Below, in pieces: positions 1 through 8,510 of a stretch of DNA of 64,000 bases (position 1 is the first letter of the stretch; each line of letters starts with the position of its first letter). The stretch spans positions 1,380,236-1,444,235 of the forward strand of contig NZ_LMIV01000001.1 of assembly GCF_001428865.1 (NCBI RefSeq), written 5' to 3'. The notes beneath the pieces were generated by a model. It was not told the DNA's origin, did not search any database, and saw nothing but the letters and a program-made list of their open reading frames with translations. This DNA comes from Sphingomonas sp. Root241 (GTDB lineage Bacteria; Pseudomonadota; Alphaproteobacteria; Sphingomonadales; Sphingomonadaceae). The position numbers were made by a program, and so were the translations under genes.

Positions 1-1
1 C

Positions 2-388
2 GAGCAGCAGGCGCGCTTCGGCCATTGCATGTGGGCGGTGGAGCTGCGCGACGGCGGGGCGCTGGCGGGCGTGTGCGGTGTGCGGATCGGCGGACATGCG
101 GGCACTCCGGTGCCCGAAGAGCTCGAGATCGGCTGGCGGATCGGCGAGGCCTATTGGGGGCAGGGGATCGCGCGCGAGGCGGCCGAAGCGAGCCTCGCCT
201 GGGGCTGGGCCAATACCGATCGCCCGCGGATCGCGGCGTGGACGGTGAGTGGCAACACGCGCTCCTGGGGCCTGATGGAGCGGCTCGGCATGCGGCGGCG
301 CGCCGATCTCGACTTCCGCCATCCCGATTATCCTGCCGAGGATCCGGTCGGCGCGATGATCGTGTATGCGATAGACCGGCCGGCATGA
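2..388 (+). CDS. GNAT family N-acetyltransferase, 3' part
   Basis: The reading frame is open from the window edge, so this is the C-terminal part of a gene that begins upstream. The visible protein carries the acetyl-CoA-binding core of the RimJ/RimL-type GNAT fold: EIGWRIGEAYWGQGIAREAA, followed by a segment like NTRSWGLMERLGM. It would transfer an acetyl group from acetyl-CoA to a protein N-terminus or small amine; the substrate cannot be inferred. Its TGA stop overlaps the ATG of the next GNAT gene by 4 bp (ATGA), so the two are translationally coupled. The two proteins share most of the core motif, which suggests a tandem duplication. Confidence 0.85.
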   Translation, partial: EQQARFGHCMWAVELRDGGALAGVCGVRIGGHAGTPVPEELEIGWRIGEAYWGQGIAREAAEASLAWGWANTDRPRIAAWTVSGNTRSWGLMERLGMRRRADLDFRHPDYPAEDPVGAMIVYAIDRPA

Positions 389-924
389 TCGAGACCGAAC
401 GCCTGATCCTGCGCGGGTGGCGCGATTCCGACCGCGAGCCCTTTCATGCCATGGGCCAGGACGAACGCGTGATGGTGACGCTTGGCCCGTTGCTGTGGCG
501 CGACGAGACCGATGCGCTGATCGATCGGATGCAGGCGATCCTCGACACGCATGGCTTCACCTTCTGGGCAATCGAGCGGCGCGCGGATGGCGCGTTTCTG
601 GGCTTTTGCGGGCTCAAGCCCGGCGCCGAGGACACGCCGATCGAAGGCGAGATCGAGATCGGCTGGCGGCTTGCGCACGCATATTGGGGGCAGGGCTATG
701 CCCGCGAGGCGGCGCAGGCGAGCCTCGACTGGGGCTGGGCGAACCTCGACGTGCCCAGCATTGCGGCGATCACCACCATCGAGAATGTTCGCAGCTGGGG
801 ACTGATGGAAAGGCTCGGCATGGTTCGCGCGCCGCAGGACGATTTCGATCATCCCCGGGCGATCGAGCGGTTGCGACCGCACATCACCTATCGCATCGCG
901 CGACCTGCGGTTAATCCCGGCTAA
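385..924 (+). CDS. GNAT family N-acetyltransferase (RimJ/RimL type)
   Basis: A complete GNAT protein of 179 residues. It starts MIETERLILRGWRDSD, the typical first strand of this subfamily, and contains EIEIGWRLAHAYWGQGYAREA, the acetyl-CoA pyrophosphate-binding loop. The chosen ATG overlaps the stop of the preceding GNAT gene by 4 bp; a longer frame that starts upstream runs through that gene and is rejected. The substrate is unknown. The high similarity to the upstream partial protein indicates a duplicated pair in one operon. Confidence 0.88.
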   Translation: MIETERLILRGWRDSDREPFHAMGQDERVMVTLGPLLWRDETDALIDRMQAILDTHGFTFWAIERRADGAFLGFCGLKPGAEDTPIEGEIEIGWRLAHAYWGQGYAREAAQASLDWGWANLDVPSIAAITTIENVRSWGLMERLGMVRAPQDDFDHPRAIERLRPHITYRIARPAVNPG

Positions 925-965
925 ATCGGATAGAGTGCAGGCCGTCCGCAGGGGAGAAGGATTGC

Positions 966-3200
966 ATGGCGGACGAGGTTGAACAGGCGGACGCGCCTCA
1001 GACGCGATTCCATTGGCTGTTCGTCGTCGCCATCCTCACCGGATCGTTCCTGCTGTTCCTCGTCCAGCCGATGGTCGCGCGGATGGCGTTGCCCCGGCTC
1101 GGCGGCGCACCGGCGGTGTGGAACAGCGCGATGCTGGTCTATCAGGCGCTGCTGCTCGGCGGCTACGCCTATGCGCATTGGCTGGGGCGCGTGCCCGTGC
1201 GGATGCAGGCCGGAATCCACCTCGCGGTGCTTGCGGTCGCGGCGATCTGGCTGCCGATCGGGCTGACGGCGATGGAATTGCCCGCCGATGCCGAGCCGGC
1301 GTTCTGGGTGCCTTGGCTGTTCGGCGCGTCGATCGGGCCGTTGTTCTTCGCGATCTCGGCGCAGGCACCGTTGCTCCAGCGCTGGTACAGCGTCGCCAGC
1401 GGCGGGCGCGACCCCTATGCGCTCTATGCCGCATCGAACATCGGCAGCTTCGGGGGACTGATCGCATATCCGCTGATCGTCGAGCCCAGCCTCGCGCTCA
1501 AGGGGCAGAGCTGGCTCTGGACGATCGGCTATGCTCTGGTCTTCGTGCTCGTTGCCGGCTGCGCGACGCTGTTGCCTCGGACAGCCCCTCAGGAACCGCA
1601 CGTCGCGCACCATAGCCCGCCGGCAGGCAAGCTGCGTGTGCTCCACTGGATCGTGCTGGCTTTCGTCCCCTCAGGGCTGATGCTCGCGACGACCACCTTC
1701 CTGACCACTGACATCGTCGCGATGCCGATGCTTTGGGTGCTGCCGCTCGGCCTCTATCTGCTGAGCTTCTCGGTGGCGTTTCGCGAAGGCGGCACCATTC
1801 CCGATCTGCTCGCCAAGTTCGCACCGATCATCGTGCTGTTGTTCGGCGCAACCTTGATCGCTGGGCATCAGCAGCTCGCTTATCTCAACGCATTGATCGG
1901 CCTCGTCTTGCTGTTCGTCGTGGCAGTGGCGCTGCATTCGTGCATGTATCGGCTGCGACCGGCACCCGACCGGCTGACCGGTTTCTATCTGGCGATGTCG
2001 GTGGGCGGCGCACTGGGCGGCGTGTTCTCCGGACTGCTCGCCCCGATCCTGTTCGACTGGACCTATGAATATCCGCTGCTGATTCTCGCCGCGGGTGCGT
2101 TGATGCCGCAGACGTTCCTGTTTTCAGGGATCGCCCGGTTGTGGGAGGGCGACGGGCTGCCGATCAAGATCCTGGTGGCGGCCCTCCTCGTGGCGTTCTT
2201 CGTCGGGTTCGGCATCGCCAACCCCGGCGGCATACTCGGCGAGATGCATGAGCAATTCGCCTTCCTCGCCGTCGCCACCGTGGGGCTGATCGCGACCGGC
2301 ATGCGCATCCCTTATCTCGTCGCGCTGGCAGGCGGGCTGTTCCTGTTCGGCGGCTATCGCGCGATCGACATCTCGTTGAGCGGCGACCGGACGCGCAGCT
2401 ATTTCGGCGTCTACACCGTGAACGACCAGCCCGGAGAACGGCGGCTCGCGCACGGCACGACGCTGCACGGCATCCAGCTCAAGGGCGCGCGATCGCGATT
2501 GCCGACGACTTATTACGTTGCCGGATCAGGCGTCGGCCGCGCCATGCTGGCGGCGCCGGCGCTGTTCGGCCCCGCCGCGCGGATCGGCGTCGTCGGACTC
2601 GGGACCGGCACGTTGGCTTGCTATGCGCAGCCGGGCCAGCAGTGGCGCTTCTACGAGATCGATCCCGAGGTGGTCGATTTGTCGCGCGATTCGGGCAAAT
2701 TCACCTTCCTCCGGCAATGCGCGCCTCAGGCTCGGATCGTCGTGGGCGATGCGCGCCTCCGCCTTGGCGAGGCCGCACCGGCGAGTCTGGACCTGCTCGC
2801 GCTCGACGCCTTCTCGTCGGATGCCGTGCCGATGCATCTGATGACCACCGAAGCGTTCGAGACCTATGGCCGTGTGCTCGCGCACGACGGGCTGCTGCTG
2901 GTGCATATCTCCAACCGGTTCCTCGCGCTGTCGCCGGTCGTCGCAGGTGCGGCTGCGCAGGGCGACTGGCATGCCGCACGGCTTGTCTACCAGCCGAGTG
3001 CGCTGGAGGCGCGCGATGAAGCGAGCGTTTCGGACTGGATCGCGCTCTCGCGCGATGCGGACACGCTCGCGCGACTGACGGCGAACGATCCGCAATGGTT
3101 TCCGCTGGCGTCCAAGCCCGGCTTCACGCCCTGGACCGACGACTATGCCTCGGTGGTGCCGGTGATGCGCGCCTTCAATCCGGCACTCGCCGACGATTAG
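966..3200 (+). CDS. Multi-pass membrane protein with C-terminal spermidine synthase-like domain
   Basis: A 744-residue fusion. The first roughly 470 residues are hydrophobic and form a series of predicted membrane helices, beginning WLFVVAILTGSFLLFLVQPM. The C-terminal part, from about residue 500, is a Rossmann-fold domain like spermidine synthase, with GVVGLGTGTLACY near residue 540, an acidic YEIDPEVV near 562 and LDAFSSDAVP near 611. Related proteins are annotated as fused MFS/spermidine synthase; aminopropyl transfer has not generally been shown for them. The ATG follows a GGGGAGAAGG ribosome site. The stop overlaps that of the convergent lipoprotein gene by 4 bp. Substrate and reaction are unknown. 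Confidence 0.8.
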   Translation: MADEVEQADAPQTRFHWLFVVAILTGSFLLFLVQPMVARMALPRLGGAPAVWNSAMLVYQALLLGGYAYAHWLGRVPVRMQAGIHLAVLAVAAIWLPIGLTAMELPADAEPAFWVPWLFGASIGPLFFAISAQAPLLQRWYSVASGGRDPYALYAASNIGSFGGLIAYPLIVEPSLALKGQSWLWTIGYALVFVLVAGCATLLPRTAPQEPHVAHHSPPAGKLRVLHWIVLAFVPSGLMLATTTFLTTDIVAMPMLWVLPLGLYLLSFSVAFREGGTIPDLLAKFAPIIVLLFGATLIAGHQQLAYLNALIGLVLLFVVAVALHSCMYRLRPAPDRLTGFYLAMSVGGALGGVFSGLLAPILFDWTYEYPLLILAAGALMPQTFLFSGIARLWEGDGLPIKILVAALLVAFFVGFGIANPGGILGEMHEQFAFLAVATVGLIATGMRIPYLVALAGGLFLFGGYRAIDISLSGDRTRSYFGVYTVNDQPGERRLAHGTTLHGIQLKGARSRLPTTYYVAGSGVGRAMLAAPALFGPAARIGVVGLGTGTLACYAQPGQQWRFYEIDPEVVDLSRDSGKFTFLRQCAPQARIVVGDARLRLGEAAPASLDLLALDAFSSDAVPMHLMTTEAFETYGRVLAHDGLLLVHISNRFLALSPVVAGAAAQGDWHAARLVYQPSALEARDEASVSDWIALSRDADTLARLTANDPQWFPLASKPGFTPWTDDYASVVPVMRAFNPALADD

Positions 3201-3688
3201 GCGCCGGCGAGCGCTGCCTCGAGCGCGCCGATCCGGTCGGCCTGGGCATTCGCCATCGCGTCGGTGGCGGCCACTGCCGATTCGAGCGCGGGGTAGGGCG
3301 GCTGTCCCGCCTTGCCGCGTTCGATCACGATTCCCTCCAGGTCGGCCAGTGCGATCAGCGTCGGAGCACGCAGCGATTCGAGCGTGCTGAGCGCCGCCTG
3401 CGCGTCGAGCCATGCCTCGGAGCCTTCAGGAACGCCGCGCGCCACCGCCACCTTGGCCTCGGCCTCCTGCGCCGCCGTCGCGAATCGCTGGTTGCCCGCC
3501 GCCAGCGATGCCGTGACTTCGGCGATTCGCGCATCGAGCGCGGCATCGGGTGTCGCGACCGGCACCGGGCGCTCGGGCTCGGCGAAGCTCTGGGCCTCGA
3601 TGGGTCGCGGCAACAGGGACGGATAGCTATCGGGGCTCTGGGTGCAGCCCGCAAGGGCGATCAGGGCGAACAGGGGCAGGCTGCGCAT
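3197..3688 (-). CDS. Small predicted lipoprotein
   Basis: A 163-residue protein with a lipoprotein signal peptide: MRSLPLFALIALAGC, with an LAGC lipobox and the lipidated Cys at residue 15. The rest is Ala- and Glu-rich and probably helical or coiled coil (residues 45-160). I recognise no catalytic motif. It is convergent with the membrane/spermidine synthase-like gene, sharing 4 bp at the stops. Its start lies about 80 bp from the tRNA-Arg gene on the other strand. The function is unknown; an envelope location is inferred from the lipobox. Confidence 0.7.
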   Translation of the reverse strand: MRSLPLFALIALAGCTQSPDSYPSLLPRPIEAQSFAEPERPVPVATPDAALDARIAEVTASLAAGNQRFATAAQEAEAKVAVARGVPEGSEAWLDAQAALSTLESLRAPTLIALADLEGIVIERGKAGQPPYPALESAVAATDAMANAQADRIGALEAALAGA

Positions 3689-3771
3689 GGTCGTGCTCTA
3701 TGCTTGTGGAAAACCGCACGCAACGGGGTTGCGCTCAGGAGATTCGGCTTCTAAGGACGCCGCTCCAATGC

Positions 3772-3848
3772 GCGCCCGTAGCTCAGCTGGATAGAGCATC
3801 AGACTACGAATCTGAGGGTCGGACGTTCGAATCGTTCCGGGCGCGCCA
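3772..3848 (+). tRNA. tRNA-Arg (anticodon ACG)
   Basis: A 77-nt cloverleaf. The acceptor arm GCGCCCG pairs with CGGGCGC, followed by discriminator G and an encoded CCA. The D arm contains AGCTCAGCTGGATAGAGC. The anticodon stem TCAGA/TCTGA encloses the loop CTACGAA with anticodon ACG, and the T arm contains GTTCGAATC. ACG is read as ICG after wobble deamination and decodes CGN arginine codons. Confidence 0.96.
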
Positions 3849-4267
3849 CTTCCCTACTGTCGAAACACCCGCCCCGACGGGCGAGCGATTTCGAGCGTTC
3901 GAAAGCCGCTGCAGCGGCTTTCCGCAGGGAAAGAAGTCGGGACGAGCAGGATGCTTAAATTCCGGCGGCTTGGGAATTAAACCAGCAGGATAGCGGCCAG
4001 TGTTCAGGCGTTGAAGCTGCCCACGGTCCCAACATAGTCTAAATGTTTCAGACTGCATGGTTGCCAAGTCACGAATGCTGGCGCAATCTTTCGGTGACCG
4101 CCGAGAGCCGATTCGTGGCCTGTACCTAGGCGGTGGGCGCACCGGGGCCCGTTTCAGATAGAATAGCCCCAGTCAACTTTAGCGTATCACGTGCTCCGGA
4201 GCGGCTTGCTCGTTCGGGAACCGTCGGTGCGATGGAAATGTGCGCAAACGCCACAGGGGAGAAAGTT
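3849..4267 (+). other. Gene-free interval after tRNA-Arg
   Basis: These 419 bp hold no convincing gene. Frames that cross it also cross the tRNA gene and have no recognisable protein features. It looks less GC-rich than the surroundings in parts. The last 20 bp hold a purine-rich ribosome site (AGGGGAGAAAG) for the beta-helix gene. I looked for a second copy of the tRNA 3' end as an attachment site and did not see one. Confidence 0.5.
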
Positions 4268-5248
4268 ATGAACTCAACATCTATGCGGATTTCTGCGGTC
4301 GCCGGCCTTTTGGCAGGCTCGCTTCTGTTTGCGGCCCCGGCCGCCGCTCAGGCAACGCGCACCTGGGTTTCCGGCGTCGGCGACGACGTCAATCCATGTA
4401 GCCGCACTGCGCCGTGCAAGACCTTCGCGGGAGCCATTTCGAAGACTGCCGCCGGGGGCGAGATCAATTGTCTGGATCCTGCGGGCTATGGCACGCTCAA
4501 CATAACCAAGTCGATAACCATCGACTGCACCGGGACGTTTGGCAGCGCTCTCTCGTCCTCGACTACCGGCTTCCTGGTGAATGGCGCCGGTATCGATGTC
4601 GTCCTGCGCGGGCTGTCGATTAACGGCGGCACACCTGTCAGCCCCGGTGTGAACGGCATACGCTTTCTCAACGGGTCCTCGCTCCTCGTCGAGGATTGCA
4701 TCATCCTCGGCTTCCGGTCCGGGTCTCCGAACGGCTTTGGTATCAAGGTCGAGCCGAGCACCGCGGCCACGGTTTCCGTCAGCAATACCGTAATAACGAA
4801 CAACGGCACCGGCGCCACCGGTGGCGGGGTCCTGATCCAGCCCACCGGCGCCGGGGGCACCGTGCGTGCCACGTTCAACAATGTGCAGATCGTCAACAAT
4901 CTGGGCGATGGCGTGCGCGTGGACACGACGGGCAACAGCGGATCGGGCGTCGCGGTCACGCTCGAGGACGTCCGGATCAGCGGCGGCACACGTGCCGTCT
5001 CGGTCAATACGCCGGTCGGTGCTGCGGGTGCCGCTATCCTGATCAATGACTCGGTCGTCAGCAATGCGAGCAGCGCTGGCTTGCAGACTACTGGTCAGAA
5101 CGCCGTCATCCGCGTCTCTGACACCAGCATCATCGGCAACGGCACCGGCATCAGCCCGGTGGGTGGCGTGATCGCGACGTTCGGCAATAATCGGGTCGTG
5201 GGCAATTCGGCCAACGGCGCGTTCAACCTGACGCTTCCGCCGTCCTGA
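4268..5248 (+). CDS. Secreted right-handed beta-helix repeat protein
   Basis: A 326-residue protein with a clear Sec signal peptide (MNSTSMRISAVAGLLAGSLL, cleaved near AAAQA). A TWVSGVGDDVNPCSRTAPCK segment follows, with paired cysteines. After that come repeated short strands rich in Asn, Gly, Val and Thr, such as VSNTVITNNGTG and TFNNVQIVNNLGDG, typical of a parallel beta-helix. Such proteins are exported and often bind or cleave polysaccharides, but no catalytic residues can be assigned. The ATG at 4268 is chosen because it follows AGGGGAGAAAGTT and starts the signal peptide; a longer upstream frame is rejected. It is convergent with a family 10 pectate lyase. Confidence 0.8.
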   Translation: MNSTSMRISAVAGLLAGSLLFAAPAAAQATRTWVSGVGDDVNPCSRTAPCKTFAGAISKTAAGGEINCLDPAGYGTLNITKSITIDCTGTFGSALSSSTTGFLVNGAGIDVVLRGLSINGGTPVSPGVNGIRFLNGSSLLVEDCIILGFRSGSPNGFGIKVEPSTAATVSVSNTVITNNGTGATGGGVLIQPTGAGGTVRATFNNVQIVNNLGDGVRVDTTGNSGSGVAVTLEDVRISGGTRAVSVNTPVGAAGAAILINDSVVSNASSAGLQTTGQNAVIRVSDTSIIGNGTGISPVGGVIATFGNNRVVGNSANGAFNLTLPPS

Positions 5249-5274
5249 TCGGGCAATCTTGACAACAAATGGAG

Positions 5275-5300
5275 CGGGCCCTGTTCGGGCCCGTTTCCTT
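5275..5300 (+). terminator. Rho-independent terminator after the beta-helix gene
   Basis: A perfect 7-bp stem, CGGGCCC (5275-5281) with GGGCCCG (5287-5293), encloses the loop TGTTC and is followed by TTTCCTT. It lies 26 bp after the beta-helix stop, between two convergent genes. Confidence 0.8.
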
Positions 5301-5330
5301 GTCCGGGATCGGCGCGGTCGGCGCCCCGGT

Positions 5331-6908
5331 TTATTGCCCCAGGGCGGCGATCAGCACTTTCATGTTCTCGATATAGGTGCCGGTCGAAATTCCCACCACA
5401 GGGTGATCGGTCTCGTATGGCGAGGTGTCAGTCGCGTCGCCGACCTTGGTGCGGCTGAAATCGCCCGAGGCCGGGGTGGTGGCGCCGTCGCCGGCATAGG
5501 GATTGCTCGTCGCCTTGAGCTCGGTCGGCCACCAGCCCGCCGCGTTGAGCGACTTGACCAATGCATCGGGCGAACGCTTGCCGCTGGCGGTGTTGAGGTC
5601 CGACGTCGCAGTCTCCTCGACGAGGAAATAGCGCGGCAGCGGCTGCGGCGCGCGCAGCGGCGAGGCACTGGCGATCGTCGCCGGATCCGAGGCGATCAGC
5701 TTGTCATATTCGCGGCGCAGGCCGGGCACGTCGATCGCGCGCGTCGAGCTGTAATGCGTGATGGTATTGGCGGGGTCGTAATCGGCATAATATTCGCCAT
5801 TGACCACGTTCGAGCCGCGGCGGTGGACGTAGAGCGGGCGATTGGTGTCGATCTCGATGAAGGTGGGATAGGCGCGGCCGTTCTTCACCTGGTCGGCAGG
5901 CAGCTTGACGGACTCGAGCCAGTCGATCGCCTCGGGGATGCGCGCGAGGAACTTCTTGTCGCCGGTCAGCCGATAGAAGCGGAGCAGCTGCTTGATGTTC
6001 GCGGCGGTGGTGTGGGTGACCAATGCGGTCGGCTCATAGGTGCGCGCGCCGACGGGCTTCAGGTCGAGCGTATATTGCAGCCCCCAACCGGCCTGCGGCT
6101 TCGCCTGCTGGGTCACCAGAGTGATGTTCATCGCGCGGATGATGGCGTCACGCACCCGCGCATCGCCGCCCAGCGCTTGGTACGCGTAGAGCAGGAACTG
6201 GATATTCTCGCCGGCGACATCGTCGTTGAAGGTGATGAAGCTGGTGTAATCGGGCTTGCCGTGGTGGCTGAACTCGTTCTTGAGCGGGAAGCGCTGCGGC
6301 CAGCCGCCGATCGGATATTGGCTGTCGAGCACGAAGTTCAGCGCCTTCTTGAGCGCGGGCAGATATTTCGGATCATGCTTCTCGACATAGAGGCGCAGCA
6401 GGAACTGCATCGACTCCGAGGTGCCGGCATCGTCGAAGGTGGCATTGCCCCAATAATGCTGGAATTCCTCGAGCCGCCACGCGTTCTTGCCGATCGTGTC
6501 ATACCAGCGCCGGGTTGAGGCCTCACCGCCGAAATCGCCGAAATAATGCCAGCCGCCGCTCTCCTGCTGGATCGCGATCAGCGCATTGGCGGCCTTCTCC
6601 GCCGCCGCGTAATAATAAGCATCGCCGGTGGCGTGGTAGGCGTCGAGATAGAGATGGCCCATCGTCGCGGTGCCCGGGGGCTGGACCCAGATCATCGTCG
6701 GGAACGCCTCCATCTCGCCCCAGCGGCGCGACATGTCGGGGAGATAGGACCAGACATAGCCGCCATTGGTGGCGACCTTCTCGACCATGAAGCGCGTGGC
6801 CCGCTTCATGGTATCCTCGATCTGGCGCTTGTCCGGAGCCGCGGCGGCGGGGACGGCGAGGCTCGCCGCAAGTGCCCATCCCAATGCCTTCAGCAGCAGT
6901 GCCCGCAT
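5331..6908 (-). CDS. Pectate lyase, polysaccharide lyase family 10
   Basis: A 525-residue exported protein with a signal peptide (MRALLLKALGWALAASLAVP, cleavage near AAAAP). It matches the PL10 pectic acid lyase family through GGWPQRFP, ITFNDDVAGENIQFLLYAY and several WHYF/GGW repeats of an alpha/alpha toroid. PL10 enzymes cleave polygalacturonate by beta-elimination using calcium and a catalytic arginine; I did not pin down that Arg here. At 525 residues it is longer than the roughly 330-residue catalytic core, with a C-terminal extension from about residue 370. It lies convergent to the beta-helix protein gene. A role in plant pectin use is inference. Confidence 0.85.
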   Translation of the reverse strand: MRALLLKALGWALAASLAVPAAAAPDKRQIEDTMKRATRFMVEKVATNGGYVWSYLPDMSRRWGEMEAFPTMIWVQPPGTATMGHLYLDAYHATGDAYYYAAAEKAANALIAIQQESGGWHYFGDFGGEASTRRWYDTIGKNAWRLEEFQHYWGNATFDDAGTSESMQFLLRLYVEKHDPKYLPALKKALNFVLDSQYPIGGWPQRFPLKNEFSHHGKPDYTSFITFNDDVAGENIQFLLYAYQALGGDARVRDAIIRAMNITLVTQQAKPQAGWGLQYTLDLKPVGARTYEPTALVTHTTAANIKQLLRFYRLTGDKKFLARIPEAIDWLESVKLPADQVKNGRAYPTFIEIDTNRPLYVHRRGSNVVNGEYYADYDPANTITHYSSTRAIDVPGLRREYDKLIASDPATIASASPLRAPQPLPRYFLVEETATSDLNTASGKRSPDALVKSLNAAGWWPTELKATSNPYAGDGATTPASGDFSRTKVGDATDTSPYETDHPVVGISTGTYIENMKVLIAALGQ

Positions 6909-6973
6909 TCATCCGACTCCACATTTCTATCGTTGGAGACGGTTTAGCAAAGGCCGAATGACACCGGTAGCAG

Positions 6974-7231
6974 CTATTGGGGAATATCGAAGGTATCAAG
7001 GATCTTGGCGCCGGCCATGAACACCGCAAGCGGGCAGAGCACGAACAGCATCTTGCCGCCGAGACCGGGGAAGCGATCGAGATAGTGCATGCCGCGCTCC
7101 ACTGCGCCGGTGCCGAGCCCGTAGATCACGAGATAGGCCTCGAACTTGGTCTTGATCGTGAAGAGGCGGCGGACGCGATCGAACATGCCGAACATGAAGC
7201 AAGCGCCGGGCCAAGCTCGGAAATCCGCCAT
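6974..7231 (-). CDS. Small conserved membrane protein
   Basis: An 85-residue (or 70-residue) protein. The part from the internal Met at residue 16 (MFDRVRRLFTIKTKFEAYLV) resembles small hypothetical membrane proteins seen in sphingomonads. One or two hydrophobic segments are visible, near residues 30-45 and 60-78. No ribosome site clearly decides between ATG 7231 and the internal ATGs, the last at 7186; the shorter form fits better by composition. It lies 20 bp after astB on the same strand and may be cotranscribed with it. The function is unknown. Confidence 0.6.
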   Translation of the reverse strand: MADFRAWPGACFMFGMFDRVRRLFTIKTKFEAYLVIYGLGTGAVERGMHYLDRFPGLGGKMLFVLCPLAVFMAGAKILDTFDIPQ

Positions 7232-7251
7232 TCGCGCGTTAACGAAGATGG

Positions 7252-8505
7252 TTACCTGTCAATTAATTCGACAGTTCCGAGTGTTTCCAGCAGCGCGCGG
7301 CGAGCGGACTCGATGCGCGTCACCAGTGCCGGATCGCCGATCGCATCCGCATCGATCGCCTCGGGCCAGTGCGCCTCGACCACCGATGCGATCAGATCCA
7401 GCCGCGCCTCGTCGACGAGGAAGCGCGAGTCGATCGTGGCGGGATCGGCGACGACGCGGAGCCGCAGACAGGCCGGGCCGCCGCCATTGGCCATCGACTG
7501 GCGGACATCGACCACCTCGACATGGCGGATCGGCCCGTTGCCCGCGACGTGCGCCTCGAGCCACGCCCGGACGCTCGGCGTCTCGCGCGCTTCCTCGGGG
7601 ACGATCAGCGCGGTCTCACCCGAGGGTAGGGTGACCAGCTGGGCATTGAACAGATAGGAGGCGATGGCATCGCCGAGGCTGACCTGGTCGGCAGGCACTT
7701 CGACGATCTCGACCTCGGGTAGTGTGGCGCGGAGATCGGCGTAGAAGCGCTCCTTGTCGGCAAAGGCGTGCTCGTGCGCGAACAGCACGCGGCCGTTGGC
7801 GACCGCGACGACATCGTTGTGGAACGCGCCGGCGGCGATCGCTTCCTCCGATTGCTGGACGAAGAGCGTGCGGGCCGGATCGAGCCTGTGGCCGCGCGCG
7901 ACTGCGTAGCTGGCATCGGGGTGCTGGCGGGCCGGGAAGGGGCCGCCGCCGATCCCATAGACGAAGACCTCGATGCCGGGCGCATCATGGGCGGCAGCGA
8001 GACGCATGTGATTGGCCGCGCCCTCGTCACCGAACGGGGCGGGAACGGGCGCGTGGACCGCGAAGGCGGTGTCGGCGAAGGCGAGGCGGAGCTGCGCCAG
8101 CGTACCGGGCCATTCGTGGCTGCGATGCGGCATGGTCACGAGATTGGCGACGGTCAGGTGGCAGCGGCCGTCGGCAGTGTCGGGAGCTGGCGAAACGGTC
8201 GCGGCATTGGCTGCCCACATCGCCGAGGCGGACATCGCCTGCGCCTGCAGATGCGGGGCGGTGGCGGAATAGTCGGTGGCGAGGCTGGCCAGCCAGCGGC
8301 GATCGGGGCGGGCGTGGGGGAGTAGGACGCCCTGGGCGAGGCCCAGCCGCAGGTTCGCCCGCATCTTGGCGATGCCCTGCAGCGCCGCCGCGCGGGGATG
8401 CGCGGTCAGGCCGCGGTTTCGCGTCGCGGCAAGGTTGCCCGGGCTGAGACCGGCATAATTGTGGCTCGGGCCGATGATCCCGTCGAAATTGATCTCAACC
8501 AGCAT
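7252..8505 (-). CDS. astB: N-succinylarginine dihydrolase
   Basis: AstB hydrolyses N2-succinylarginine to N2-succinylornithine, CO2 and two ammonia in the cytoplasm. This is step two of the arginine succinyltransferase (AST) pathway. The protein starts LVEINFDGIIGPSHNYAGLS, the family hallmark, and carries NGGGPACLRLRVV near the C-terminus with the catalytic cysteine, as in E. coli AstB. The length of about 417 residues is normal. A GTG at 8514 overlaps the astA stop as GTGA; the ATG at 8505 gives the usual N-terminus and is preferred. The order on this strand is M20 hydrolase, astA, astB, all overlapping or nearly so. Confidence 0.95.
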   Translation of the reverse strand: MLVEINFDGIIGPSHNYAGLSPGNLAATRNRGLTAHPRAAALQGIAKMRANLRLGLAQGVLLPHARPDRRWLASLATDYSATAPHLQAQAMSASAMWAANAATVSPAPDTADGRCHLTVANLVTMPHRSHEWPGTLAQLRLAFADTAFAVHAPVPAPFGDEGAANHMRLAAAHDAPGIEVFVYGIGGGPFPARQHPDASYAVARGHRLDPARTLFVQQSEEAIAAGAFHNDVVAVANGRVLFAHEHAFADKERFYADLRATLPEVEIVEVPADQVSLGDAIASYLFNAQLVTLPSGETALIVPEEARETPSVRAWLEAHVAGNGPIRHVEVVDVRQSMANGGGPACLRLRVVADPATIDSRFLVDEARLDLIASVVEAHWPEAIDADAIGDPALVTRIESARRALLETLGTVELIDR

Positions 8506-8510
8506 CGATC

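Noticed and set aside
3550..4142. Short frames on both strands around the tRNA-Arg gene
   Set aside because: They run through the tRNA and repeat no known protein feature.
3849..4267. Genomic island attachment site next to tRNA-Arg
   Set aside because: No integrase gene and no second copy of the tRNA 3' end were seen within the window.
5259..6518. A 419-residue plus-strand frame opposite the pectate lyase
   Set aside because: Low-complexity translation rich in Arg, Gly and Val; the minus strand encodes a complete PL10 protein with signal peptide.
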